From Petrolisthes cinctipes (taxonomy: Eukaryota; Arthropoda; Malacostraca; Decapoda; Porcellanidae), in the NCBI GenBank assembly GCA_033782935.1, contig JAWQEG010000410.1, forward strand, positions 1 through 64,000: a DNA stretch of 64,000 nt, read 5' to 3'. Positions 23,649 to 37,700 of this stretch are shown piece after piece. Under the pieces are notes generated by a model. That model was given only the letters and a program-made list of their open reading frames with translations. It made no database searches and was not told the origin of the DNA. The position numbers and the translations under genes were made by a program. Within the stretch, counting starts at the first letter, position 1; each line of letters opens with the position of its first letter.

Positions 23649-24877
23649 GTGAAAATCTATATTTTAGGTGCCCAAAGTCAATATGTGTATGCATCTTATG
23701 TACCCGTGTATATCCCAAATTCAGGTTCAAAACACCAGAAAATTCGGTATTTTTGGGTCCCAGAAGCGATCTGTACATGCCTACTCCTTGCTAGAATTTT
23801 TTCAATATACAGACCCAAAACATGCTCAAAATCGATATTTAAGGTGCAAAAAGTCGATATGTGCATGCATCCTCGGTACCCGGTTATATCCCAAATTCTG
23901 GCTCAAAACCCCCGAAAATTCGATATTTTTGGGTCCCAGAAGCGATCTGTACATGCCTACTCAGTGCTAGAATATTTTCAAATAATACGCCCAAAACATA
24001 CTAAAAATCGATATTTTGGGTGCCAAAGTCGTTATGTTCATGCATCTTCTGTATCCGTTTATATCTCAAATTCAGGCTCAAAACACCCAAAAAACCGATA
24101 TTTTTGTGTCCCAGAAGCGACCTGTACATGTCTACACCGTGTTAGAGTATCTTCAAATTATAGGCCCAAAACATACTAAAAATCGATATTTTGGGTGCCA
24201 AAGTCGATATGTGCATGCATCTTCTGTGCACGTTTATATCTCAAATTCAGGCTCAAAACACCCAAAAAATCGATATTTTTGTGTCCCCGAAGCGATCTGT
24301 ACAAGTCTACACCGTGTTAGAGTATTTTCAAAATACAGGCCCAAAACATGCTCAAAATCGATATTTTAGGTGCCCAAAGTCGATATGTGCATGCATCTTC
24401 TGTACCCGTTTATATCTCAAATTCAAACTCAAAACACCCGAATATTCGATATTTTTGGGTCCCAAAAGCAATGTGTACATGCATACTCCGTGTTAGAGTA
24501 TTCTATAAATACAGGCCCAAAACATGCTCAAAATCGATATTTTAGGTTCCCAAAGTCGATATGTGCATGCATCTTCTGTACCCGTTCATATCTCAAATTC
24601 AGGCTCAAAACACTCGAAAATTCGATATTTTTGGGTCCTAGAAGCAATCTGTACATGCCTACTTCTTGCTAGAATGTTTTCAAGATACAGACCCAAAACA
24701 TGCACAAAATCGATATTTTTAGTGCAAAAAGTCGAAATGTGCATGCATCTTCTGTTCCCGTTTATATCTCAAATTCAGGCTCAAAACACCCAAAAATTTG
24801 ATATTTTTAGGTCCCCGAAGCGATGTGTACATGCCTACTCGTGTTAAAGTATTTTCAAAATACAGGCACAAAACATG
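23649..24877 (+). repeat. Higher-order repeat, unit 2 of the 1229-bp (7-monomer) tandem
   Basis: Direct continuation of unit 1. A partial third unit follows to about 24964 (GTGAAAATCTATATTTTAGG and the CATCTTATGTACCC variant), so the tandem has about 2.07 units. Confidence 0.88.
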
Positions 24878-26008
24878 GTGAAAATCTATATTTTAGGTGC
24901 CCAAAGTCAATATGTGTATGCATCTTATGTACCCGTGTATATCCCAAATTCAGGTTCAAAACACCAGAAAATTCGGTATTTTTTGGTCCCAGAAGCGATC
25001 TGTACATGCCTACTTCTTGCTAGAATGTTTTCAAGATACAGACCCAAAACATGTTCAAAATCGATATTTTAGGTGCAAAAAGTCGATATGTGCATGCATC
25101 CTCTGTACACGGTTATATCCCAAATTCAAGCTCAAATCCCCCGAAAATTCGATATTTTTGGGTCCCAGAAGCGATCTGTACATGCCTACTCAGTGCTAGA
25201 ATATTTTCAAATTATACGTCCAAAACATACTAAAAATCGATATTTTGGGTGCCAAAGTCGATATGTGCATGCATTTTCTGTACCCGGTTATATCCCAAAT
25301 TCTGGCTCAAAACCCCCGAAAACTCGATATTTTTGGGTCCCAGAAGCGATCTGTACATGCCTACTCAGTGCTAGAATATTTTCAAATTATAGGCCCAAAA
25401 CATCCTAAAAATCGATATTTTGGGTGCCAAAGTCGATATGTGCATGTATCTTCTGTGCCCGTTTATATCTCAAATTCAGGCTCAAAACACCCAAAAAATC
25501 GATATTTTTGTGTCCCCAAAGCGATCTGTACATGTCTACACCGTGTTAGAGTATTTTCAAAATACAGGCCCAAAACATTCTAAAAATCGATATTTTAGGT
25601 GCCCAAAGTCGATATGTGCATGCATCTTCTGTACCCGTTCATATCTCAAATTCAGGCTCAGAACACCCGAAAATTCGATTTATTTGGGTCCCAGAAGCGA
25701 TCTGTACGTATCTACTGAGTGTTAGAGTATTTTAAAGATATAGGCCCAAAACATGCTCAAAATCGATATTTTGGGTGCCCAAAGTCGATATGTGCATGCA
25801 TCTTCTGTACCCGTTTATATCTCAAATTCAGGCTCAAAACACGCGAAAATTCGATATTTTTGGGTTCCAAAAGCGATCTGTACATGTCTACTCCGTGTTA
25901 GAGCATTTTTAAAATACAGGCCCAAAACATGCTAAAAATTGATATTTTAGGTGCACCAAAGTCGATATGTGCATGCATCTTCTGTACTCGTTTATATCTC
26001 AAATTCAG
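24673..26008 (+). repeat. Higher-order repeat, copy 2 of the 5448-bp-offset (31-monomer) pair
   Basis: Second copy of 19225-20560, with the same private indels. Its left part also belongs to the 1229-bp repeat described at 22420-24877, so the two repeats are nested. Confidence 0.87.
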
Positions 26009-29000
26009 GCTCAAAACACCCGAAAATTCAATATTTTTGGGTCCCAGAAGCGATCTGTACATGTCTACTCCGTGTTAGAGCATTTTTAAAATACAGGCCC
26101 AAAACATGCTAAAAATTGATATTTTAGGTGCAAAAAGTCGATATGTGCATGCATCTTCTGTACCTGTTTATATCTCAAATTCAGGCTCAAAACACCAGAA
26201 AATTCGATATTTTTGGGTCCCTTAAGCGATCTGTACATGCATACTCAGTGCTATAATTTTTTCAAAATATAGGTTCAAAACATGCTAAAAATCGATATTT
26301 TAGGTGTCCAAAGTCGATATGTGCATGCATCTACTGTACCCGTTTATATCTCAAATTCAGGCTCAAAACACCCGAAAATTCGATATTTTTGTGTCCCAAA
26401 AGCGATCTGTACATGTCTACTCCGTGTTAGAGTATTTTTAAAATACATGCCCAAAACATGTTAAAAATCGATATTTTAGGTGTCCAAAGTCAATATGTGC
26501 ATGCATCTTCTGAATCCGTTTATATCTCAAATTCAGGCTCAAAACCCCCGAAAATTCGATATTTTGGGGTCCCAGAAGCGATCTGTACATGCCTACTCCG
26601 TGTTAGAGTATTTTCAAAATACAGGCCCAAAACATGCTCAAAATCGATATTTTAGGTGCCCAAAGTCGATATGTGCATGCATCTTCTTTATCCGTCTATA
26701 TCCCAAATTCAGGTTCAAAACACCCGAAAATTCGATATTTTTGGGTCCCAGAAGCGATCTGTACATGCCTTCTCCTTGCTAGAATTTTTTCAAGATACAG
26801 ACCCAAAACATGCTCAAAATCGATATTTTAGGTGCAAAAAGTCGATATGTGCATGCATCTTCTGTACCCGATTATATCTCAAATTCAGGCTCAAAACACC
26901 CGAAAATTCGATATTTTTGGGTCCCAAAAGCGATCTGTACATGTCTACTCCGTGTTAGAGTATTTTTAAAATACAGGCCCAAAACATGCTAAAAATCGAT
27001 ATTTTGGGTGCCAAAGTCGATATGTGCATGCATCTTCTGTACCCGTTTATATCTCAAATTCAGGCTCAAAACACCCAAATAATCGATATTTTTGTGTCCC
27101 AGAAGCGATCTGTACATGTCTACACCGTGTTTGAGTATTTTCAAAATACAGGCCCAAAACATGCTGAAAATCTATATTTTAGGTGCCCAAAGTCAATATG
27201 TGTATGCATCTTCTGTACCCGTCTATATCCCAAATTCAGGTTCAAAACACCAGAAAATTCGGTATTTTTGGGTCCCAGAAGCGATCTGTACATGCCTACT
27301 CCTTGCTAGAATGTTTTCAATATACAGACCCAAAAAATGCTCAAAATCGATATTTTAGGTGCAAAAACTCGATATGTGCATGCATCCTCTGTACCCGGTT
27401 ATATCCCAAATTCTTGCTCAAAACCCTTGAAAATTCGATATTTTTGGGTCCCAGAAGCGATCTGTACATGCCTACTCCTTGCTAGAATTTTTTCAAGATA
27501 CAGACCCAAAACATGCTCAAAATCGATATTTTAGGTGCAAAAAGTCGATATGTGCATGCATCTTCTGTACCCGTTTATATCTCAAATTCAGGCTCAGAAC
27601 ACCCGAAAATTCCATATTTTTGGGTCTCTTAAGCGATCTGTACATGCATACTCAGTGCTATAATGTTTTCAAAATATAGGTTCAAAACATGCTAAAAATC
27701 GATATTTTAGGTGTCCAAAGTCGATATGTGCATGCATCTACTGTACCCGTTTATATCTCAAATTCAGGCTCAAAACACTCGAAAATTCGATATTTTTGGG
27801 TCCCAAAAGCGATCTGTACATGTCTACTCCGTGTTAGAGTATTTTTAAAATACAGGCCCAAAACATGCTAAAAATCGATATTTTGGGTGCCAAAGTCGAT
27901 ATGTGCATGCATCTTCTGTACCCGTTTATATCTCAAATTCAGGCTCAAAACACCCAAATAATCGATATTTTTGTGTCCCAGAAGCGATCTGTACATGTCT
28001 ACACCGTGTTTGAGTATTTTCAAAATACAGTCCCAAAACATGCTCAAAATCGATATTTTAGGTGCAAAAAGTCGATATGTGCATGCATCTTCTGTACCCG
28101 TTCATATCTCAAATTAAGGCTCAGAACACCCGAAAATTCGATTTATTTGGGTCCCAGAAGCGATCTGTACATGCCTACTTAGTGCTAGAATATTTTTAAA
28201 TTATACGCCCAAAACATACAAAAAATCGATATTTTGGGTGCCAAAGTCGATATGTGCATGCATCTTCTGTACCCGTTTATATCTCAAATTCAGGCTCAAA
28301 ACACCCAAAAAATCGATATTTTTGTGTCCCAGAAGCGATCTGTACATGACTACACCGTTTTTGAGTATTTTCAAGATACAAAACCCAAAACATACTAAAA
28401 ATCGATATTTTAGGTGCCCAAAGTAGATATGTGTATGCATCTTCTGTACCCGTCTATATCCCAAATTCAAGTTCAAAACACCCGAAAATTCGATATTTTT
28501 GGGTCCCAGAAGCGATCTGTACATGCCTACTCCGTGTTAAAATATTTTCAAAATACAGGCCCTAAACATGCTGAAAATCTATATTTTAGGTGCCCAAAGT
28601 CAATATGTGTATGCATCTTCTGTACCCGTCTATATCCCAAATTCAGGTTCAAAACACCCAAAAATTCGGTATTTTTGGGTCCCAGAAGCGATCTGTACAT
28701 GCCTACTCCTTGCTAGAATGTTTTCAATATACAGACCCAAAAAATGCTCAAAATCGATATTTTAGGTGCAAAAAGTCGATTTGTGCATGCATCCTCTGTA
28801 CCCGGTTAGATCCCAAATTCTTGCTCAAAACCCCTGAAAATTCGATATTTTTGGGTCAAAGAAGCGATCTGTACATGCCTACTCAGTGCTAGAATATTTT
28901 CAAATTATACGCCCAAAACATACTAAAAATCGATATTTTGGGTGCCAAAGTCGTTATGTGCATGCATCTTCTGTACCCGTTTATATCTCAAATTCAGGCT

Positions 29001-31204
29001 CAAAACACCCAAAAAACCGATATTTTTGTGTCCCAGAAGCGACCTGTACATTTCTACACCGTGTTAGAGTATCTTCAAAATACAGGCCCAAAACATGCTC
29101 AAAATCGATATTTTAGGTGCCCAAAGTCGATATGTGCATGCATCTTCTGTACCCGTTCATATCTCAAATTCAGGTTCAGAACACCCAAAAATTCGATTTA
29201 TTTGGGCCCCAGAAGCGATCTGTACGTGTCTACTCAGTGTTAGAGTATTTTAAAGATACAGGCCAAAAACATGCTCAAAATCGATATTTTGGGTGCCCAA
29301 AGTCGATATGTGCATGCATCTTCTGTACCCGTTTATATCTCAAATTCAGGCTCAAAACACCCGAAAATTCGATATTTTTGGTTCCCAAAAGCGATCTGTA
29401 CATGTCTACTCCGAGTTAGAGTATTTTTTAAATACAGGCCCAAAACATGTTAAAAATCAATATTTTAGGTGCCCAAAGTCGATATGTGCATGCATCTTCT
29501 GTATCCGTTTATATCTCAAATTCAGGCTCAAAACACCCGAAAATTCGATAATTTCGGGTCCCAGAAGCGATCTGTACATGCCTACTCCGTGTTAATGTAT
29601 TTTCAAAATACAGGCCCAAAACATGCTGAAAATCTATATTTTAGGTGCCCAAAGTCAATATGTGTATGCATCTTCTGTACCTGTCTATATCCCAAATTCA
29701 GGTTCAAAACACCAGAAAATTCGGTATTTTTGGGTCCCAGAAGCGATCTGTACATGCCTACTCCTTGCTAGAATTTTTTCAAGATACAGACCCAAAACAT
29801 GCTCAAAATCGATATTTTAAGTGCAAAAAGTCGATATGTACATGCATCCTCTGTACCCGGTTATATCCCAAATTCTGGCTCAAAACCCCCAAAAAATCGA
29901 TAATTTTGGGTCCCAGAAGCGATCTGTACATGCCTACTCCTTGCTTGAATATGTTCAAGATACAGACCCAAAACATGCTAAAAATCGATATTTTAAGTGC
30001 AAAAAGTCGATATGTGCATGCATCTTCTGTACCCGTTTATATCTCAAATTCAGGCTCAAAACTCCGAAAATTCGATATTTTTGGGTCCCTTAAGCAATCT
30101 GCACATGCCTACTCAGTGCTAGAATGTTTTTAAAATACAGGCTTAACACATTCTATAAATCGATATTTTAGGTGTCCAAAGTCGATATGTGCATGCATCT
30201 TCTGAACCCGTTTATATCTCAAATTCGGGCTCAAAACACCCAAAAAATCGATATTTTTGTGTCCCAGAAGCGATCTGTACATGCCTACACAGTGTTAGAG
30301 TATTTTCAAAATACAGGCTCAAAACATGCTCAAAATCGATATTTTAGGTGCCCAAAGTCGATATGTGCATGCATCTTCTGTACCCGTTTATATCTCAAAT
30401 TCAGGCTCAAAACACCCAAAAAATCGATATTTTTGTGTCCCAGAAGCGATCTGTACATGTCTACACCGTGCTATAGTATTTTCAAAATACAGGCCCAAAA
30501 CATGCTCAAAATCGATATTTTAGGTGCCCAAAGTCGATATGTGCATGCATCTTCTGTACCCTTTTATATCTCAAATTCAGGCTCAGAACACCCTAAAATT
30601 CGATTTATTTGGGTTCCAGAAGCGATCTATACGTGTCTACTCAGTGTTGGAGTATTTTAAAAATACAGGCCCAAAACATGCTCAAAATCGATATTTTGGA
30701 TGCCCAAAGTCGATATGTGCATGCATCTTCTGTACCCGTTTATATCTCAAATTCAGACTCAAAACACCAGATAATTCGATTTTTTTGGGTCCCAGAAGCG
30801 ATCTGTACATGCCTACTCCTTGCTAGAAATGTTTTCAAGATACAGATCCAAAACATGTTAAAAATCGATATTTTAAGTGCAAAAAGTCGATATGTGCATG
30901 CATCTTCTGTACCCGTTTATATCTCAAATTCAGGCTCAAAACTCCGAAAATTCGATATTTTTTGGTCCCTTAAGCAATCTGCACATGTCTACTCAGTGCT
31001 GGTATGTTTTTAAAATACAGGCTTAAAACATGCTATAAATCGATATTTTAGGTGTGCAAAGTCGATATGTGCATGCATCTTTTGAACCCGTTTATATCTC
31101 AAATTCAGGCTCAAAACACCCAAAAAATCGATATTTTTGTGTCCCCGAAGCGATCTGTACATGCCTACTTCGTGTTAGAGTATTTTTAAAATACAGGCCC
31201 AAAA
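26009..31204 (+). repeat. Satellite mosaic region with 8- and 11-monomer offsets
   Basis: Patchwork of matching segments: 26282-26464 with 27689-27871 and 27140-27470 with 28547-28877 (both offset 1407, 8 monomers), 26810-26992 with 21186-21368 (offset 5624, 32 monomers), and 30326-30700 with 32260-32634 (offset 1934, 11 monomers). No single period covers the region. Confidence 0.8.
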
Positions 31205-32965
31205 GATGTTAAAAATCGATATTTTAGGTGCCCAAAGTCGATATGTGTATGCATCTTCTGTACCTGTCTATATCCCAAATTCAGGTTCAAAACACCAGAA
31301 AATTCGGTATTTTTGGGTATCAGAAGCGATCTGTACATGCCTACTCCTTGCTATAATGTTTTCAAGATACAGACCCAAAACATGCTCAAAATCGATATTT
31401 TAAGTGCAAAAAGTCGATATGTGCATGCATCTTCTGTACCCGGTTATATCCCAAATTCTGGCTCAAAACCCCCGAAAATTCGATATTTTTGGGTCCCAGA
31501 AGCGAACTGTACATGCCTACTCAGTGCTAGAATATTTTCAAATTATACGCCCAAAACATACTAAAAATCGATATTTTGGGTGCCAAAGTCGATATGTGCA
31601 TGCATCTTCTGTACCCGTTTATATCTCAAATTCAGGCTCAAAACACCCAAAAAATCAATATTTTTGTGTTCCAGAAGCGATCTGTACATGTCTACACCGT
31701 GCTATAGTATTTTCAAAGTACAGCCCCAAAACATGTTAAAAATCGATATTTTAGGTGCCCAAAGTCGATAAGTGCTTGAATCTTCTGTATCCGTCTATAT
31801 CCCAAATTCTGGTTCAAAACACCCGAAAATTCGATAATTTTGGGTCCCAGAAGCGATCTGTACATGCCTACTCCTTGCTAGAATATGTTCAAGATACAGA
31901 CCCAAAACATGCTAAAAATCGATATTTTAAGTGCAAAAAGTCGATATGTGCATGCATCTTCTGTACCCGTTTATATCTCAAATTCAGGCTCAAAACTCCG
32001 AAAATTCGATATTTTTGGGTCCCTTAAGCAATCTGCACATGCCTACTCAGTGCTAGAATGTTTTTAAAATACAGGCTTAACACATGCTATAAATCGATAT
32101 TTTAGGTGTCCAAAGTCGATATGTGCATGCATCTTCTGAACCCGTTTATATCTTAAAATCGGGCTCAAAACACCCAAAAAATCGATATTTTTGTGTCCCA
32201 GAAGTGATCTGTACATGCCTACACAGTGTTAGAGTATTTTCAAAATAAAGGCTTAAAACATGCTCAAAATCGATATTTTAGGTGCCCAAAGTCGATATGT
32301 GCATGCATCTTCTGTACCCGTTTATATCTCAAATTCAGGCTCAAAACACCCAAAAAATCGATATTTTTGTGTCCCAGAAGCGATCTGTACATGTCTACAC
32401 CGTGCTATAGTATTTTCAAAATACAGGCCCAAAACATGCTCAAAATCGATATTTTAGGTGCCCAATGTCGATATGTGCATGCATCTTCTGTACCCTTTTA
32501 TATCTCTAATTCAGGCTCAGAACACCCTAAAATTCGATTTATTTGGGTTCCAGAAGCGATCTATACGTGTCTACTCAGTGTTGGAGTATTTTAAAAATAC
32601 AGGCCCAAAACATGCTCAAAATCGATATTTTGGGTGCCCAAAGTCGATATGTGCATGCATCTTCTGTACCCGTTTATATCTCAAATTCAGACTCAAAACA
32701 ACCGAATATTCGATATTTTTGTGTCCCAGAAACGATCTGTACATGCCTTCTCCGTGTTAGAGTATTTTTTAAAAATACAGGCCCAAAACATGCTCAAAAT
32801 CGATATTTTATGTGCCCAAAGTCAAAATGTTTATGCATCTTCTGTACACGTGTATATCCCTAATTCAGGTTCAAAACACCAGAAAATTCGATTTTTTTGG
32901 GTCCCAGAAGCGATCTGTACATGCCTACTCCTTGCTAGAAATGTTTTCAAGATACAGATCTAAAA
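31205..32965 (+). repeat. Higher-order repeat, unit 1 of the 1761-bp (10-monomer) tandem
   Basis: Matches 32966-34726 at offset 1761 along its whole length. Shared marks are GAAGCGAACTGTACATG, CGATAAGTGC, CTTGCTAGAATATGTTC, AACACATGCTATAAATC and the 2-bp longer TATTTTTTAAAAATAC. This is the cleanest two-unit tandem in the window. Confidence 0.9.
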
Positions 32966-34753
32966 CATGTTAAAAATCGATATTTTAAGTGCCCAAAGTC
33001 GATATGTGTATGCATCTTCTGTACCTGTCTATATCCCAAATTCAGGTTCAAAACACCAGAAAATTCGGTATTTTTGGGTCCCAAAAGCGATCTGTACATG
33101 CCTACTCCTTGCTAGAATTTTTTCAAGATACAGACCCAAAACATGCTCAAAATCGATATTTTAAGTGCAAAAAGTCGATATGTGCATGCATCTTCTGTAC
33201 CCGGTTATATCCCAAATTCTGGCTCAAAACCCTCGAAAATTCGATATTTTTGGGTCCCAGAAGCGAACTGTACATGCCTACTCAGTGCTAGAATATTTTC
33301 AAATTATACGCCCAAAACATACTAAAAATCGATATTTTGGGTGCCAAAGTCGATATGTGCATGCATCTTCTGTACCCGTTTATATCTCAAATTCAGGCTC
33401 AAAACACCCAAAAAATCGATATTTTTGTGTCCCAGAAGCGATCTGTACATGTCTACACCGTGCTATAGTATTTTCAAAATACAGGCCCAAAATATGCTCA
33501 AAATCGATATTTTAGGTGCCCAAAGTCGATAAGTGCATGAATCTTCTGTATCCGTCTATATCCCAAATTCAGGTTCAAAAACCCCGAAAATTCGATAATT
33601 TTGGGTCCCAGAAGCGATCTGTACATGCCTACTCCTTGCTAGAATATGTTCAAGATACAGACCCAAAACATGCTAAAAATCGATATTTTAAGTGCAAAAA
33701 GTCGATATGTGCATGCATCTTCTGTACCCGTTTATATCTCAAATTCAGGCTCAAAACTCCGAAAATTAGATATTTTTGGGTCCCTTAAGCAATCTGCACA
33801 TGCCTACTCAGTGCTAGAATGTTTTTAAAATACAGGCTTAACACATGCTATAAATCGATATTTTAGGTGTCCAAAGTCGATATGTGCATGCATCTTCTGA
33901 ACCCGTTTATATCTCAAAATCGGGCTCAAAACACCCAAAAAATCGATATTTTTGTGTCCCAGAAGTGATCTGTACATGCCTACACAGTGTTAGAGTATTT
34001 TCAAAATAAAGGCTCAAAACATGCTCAAAATCGATATTTTAGGTGCCCAAAGTCGATATGTGCATGCATCTTCTGTACCCGTTTATATCTCAAATTCAGG
34101 CTCAAAACACCCAAAAAATCGATATTTTTGTGTCCCAGAAGCGATCTGTACATGTCTACACCGTGCTATAGTATTTTCAAAATACAGGCCCAAAACATGC
34201 TCAAAATCGATATTTTAGGTGCCCAAAGTCGATATGTGCATGCATCTTTTGTACCCTTTTATATCTCTAATTCACGCTCAGAACACCCTAAAATTCGATT
34301 TATTTGGGTTCCAGAAGCGATCTATATGTGTCTACTCAGTGTGGGAGTATTTTAAAAATACAGGCCCAAAACATGCTCAAAATCGATATTTTGGGTGCCC
34401 AAAGTCGATATGTGCATGCATCTTCTGTACCCGTTTATATCTCAAATTCAGACTCAAAACAACCGAATATTCGATATTTTTGTGTCCCAGAAACGATCTG
34501 TACATACCTACTCCGTGTTAGAGTATTTTTTAAAAATACAGACCCAAAACATGCTCAAAATCGATATTTTATGTGCCCAAAGTCAAAATGTTTATGCATC
34601 TTCTGTACACGTGTGTATCCCTAATTCAGGTTCAAAACACCAGATAATTCGATTTTTTTGGGTCCCAGAAGCGATCTGTACATGCCTACTCCTTGCTAGA
34701 AATGTTTTCAAGATACAGATCCAAAACATGTTAAAAATCGATATTTTAAGTGC
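32966..34753 (+). repeat. Higher-order repeat, unit 2 of the 1761-bp (10-monomer) tandem
   Basis: Second 10-monomer unit, running slightly past one full period before diverging at GTGCAAAAAGTCG (about 34753). The region just after it (to about 35080) matches 30700-31200 at about 3870 (22 monomers), so an older copy of the same material lies to the left. Confidence 0.9.
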
Positions 34754-37700
34754 AAAAAGTCGATATGTGCATGCATCTTCTGTACCCGTTTATATCTCAA
34801 ATTCAGGCTCAAAACTCCGAAAATTCGATATTTTTTGGTCCCTTAAGCAATCTGCACATGTCTACTCAGTGCTGGAATGTTTTTAAAATACAGGCTTAAA
34901 ACATGCTATAAATCGATATTTTAGGTGTCCAAAGTCGATATGTGCATGCATCTTCTGAACCCGTTTATATCTCAAATTCAGGCTCAAAACACCCAAAAAA
35001 TCGATATTTTTGTGTCCCCGAAGCGATCTGTACATGCCTACTTCGTGTTAGAGTATTTTTAAAATACAGGCCCAAAAAATGTTAAAAATCGATATTTTAG
35101 GTGCCCAAAGTCAATATGTGCATGCATCTTCTGAATCCGTTTATATCTCAAATTCAGGCTCAAAACACCCGAAAATTCGATATTTTTGGGTCCCAGAAGC
35201 GATCTCTACATGCCTACTCCGTGTTAATGTATTTTCAAAATACAGGCCCAAAAAATGCTGAAAATCTATATTTTAGGTGCCCAAAGTCAATATGTGTATG
35301 CATCTTCTGTACCCGTTTATATCCCTAATTCAGGTTCAAAACACCAGAAAATTCGGTATTTTTGGGTCCCAGAAGCGATCTGTACATGCCTACTCCTTGC
35401 TAGAATTTTTTAAGATACAAACCCAAGACATGCTCAAAATCGATATTTTATGTGCAAAAAGTCGATATGTGCATGCATCTTCTGTACCCGTTTATATCTC
35501 AAATTCATGCTCAAAACACCCTAAAATTCTATATTTTTGTGTCCCTTAAGCGATCTGTACATGCATACTCAGTGCTAGAATGTTTTCAAAATATAGGCTC
35601 AAAACATGCTAAAAATCGATATTTTAGGTGTCCAAATTCGATATGTGCATGCATCTTCTGTACCCGTTTATATCTAAAATTCAGGCTCAAAACACCCGAA
35701 AATTCGATATTTTTGGGTCCCAAAAGCGATCTGTACATGTCTACTCCGAGATAGAGTATTTTTTAAATACAGGCCCAAAACATGTTAAAAATCGATATTT
35801 TAGGTGCCCAAAGTCGATATGTGCATGCATCATCTGTACCCGTTTATATCTCAAATTAAGGCTCAAAACACCCGAAAATTCAATATTTTTGGGTCCCAGA
35901 AGCGATCTGTACGTGCACACTCCGTGTTAGAGCGTTTTTAAAATACAGGGCCAAAACATGCTGAAAATCGATATTTTATGTGCCCAAAGTCAAAATGTGT
36001 ATGTATCTTCTGTACACGTGTATATCCCTAATTCAGGTTCAAAACACCCAAAAAATCGATATTTTTGTGTCCCAGAAGCGATCTGTACATGTCTACACCG
36101 TGCTATAGTATTTTCAAAATACATTCCCAAAACATGCTCAAAATCGATATTTTAGGTGCCCAAAGTCGATATGTGCATGCATCTTCTGTACCCGTTTATA
36201 TCTCAAATTCAGGCTCAAAACACCCGAAAATTCAATATTTTTGGGTCCCAGAAGCTATCTGTACATGCCTACTCCGTGTTAATGTATTTTCAAAATACAG
36301 GCCCAAAACATGCTGAAAATCTATTTATTAGGTGCCCAAAGTCAATATGTGTATGCATCTTCTGTACCCGTCTATATCCCAAATTCAGGTTCAAAACACC
36401 AAAAAATTCGGTATTTTTGGGTCCCAGAAGCGATCTGTACATGCCTACTCCTTGCTAGAATTTTTTCAAGATACAGACCCAAAACATGCTCAAAATCAAT
36501 ATTTTAGGTGCAAAAAGTCGATATGTGCATGCATCCTCTGTACCCGGTTATATCCCAAATTCTGGCTCAAAACCCCCGAAAATTCGATATTTTTGGGTCC
36601 CAGAAGCAATCTTCACATGCCTACTCATTGCTAGAATGTTTTTAAAATACAGGCTTAAAACATGCTATAAATCGATATTTTAGGTGTCCAAAGTCGATAT
36701 GTGCATGCATCTTCTGTACCCGTTTATATCTCAAATTCAGGCTCAAAACACCCGAAAATTCGATATTTTTGGGTCTCAAAAGCGATCTGTACATGTCTAC
36801 TCCGTGTTAGAGTATTTTTAAAATACAGGCCCAAAACATGTTAAAAATCGATATTTTAGGTGCCCAAAGTCGATATGTGCATGCATCATCTGTACCCGTT
36901 TATATCTCAAATTAAGGCTCAAAACACCCGAAAATTCAATATTTTTGGGTCCCAGAAGCGATCTGTACGTGCACACTCCGTGTTAGAGCGTTTTTAAAAT
37001 ACAGGGCCAAAACATGCTGAAAATCGATATTTTATGTGCCCAAAGTCAAAATGTGTATGTATCTTCTGTACACGTGTATATCCCTAATTCAGGTTCAAAA
37101 CACCAGAAAATTCGATATTTTTGGGTCCCAGAAACGATCTGTACATGCCTACTCCGTGTTAATGTATTTTCAAAATACAGGCCCAAAACATACTGAAAAT
37201 CTATATTTTAGGTGCCCAAAGTCAATATGTGTATGCATCTTCTGTACCCGTCTATTACCCAAATTCAGGTTCAAAACACCAGAAAATTCTGTATTTTTGG
37301 GCCCCAGAAGCGATCTGTACATGCCTACTCCTTGCTAGAATTTTGTCAAGATACAGACCCAAAACATGCTCAAAATCGATATTTTAGGTGCAAAATGTCG
37401 ATATGTGCATGCATCCTCTGTACCCGGTAATATCCCAAATTCTGCTTCAAAACCCCCGAAAATTCGATATTTTTGGGTCCCAGAAGCGATCTGTACATGC
37501 CTACTCAGTGCTAGAATATTGTCAAATTATACGCCGAAAACATACTAAAAATCGATATTTTGGGTGCCAAAGTCGATATGTGCATGCATCATCTGTACCC
37601 GTTTATATCTCAAATTCAGGCTCAAAACACCCGAAAATTCAATATTTTTGGGTCCCAGAAGCGATCTGTACATGTCTACACCGTGTTATAGTATTTTCAA

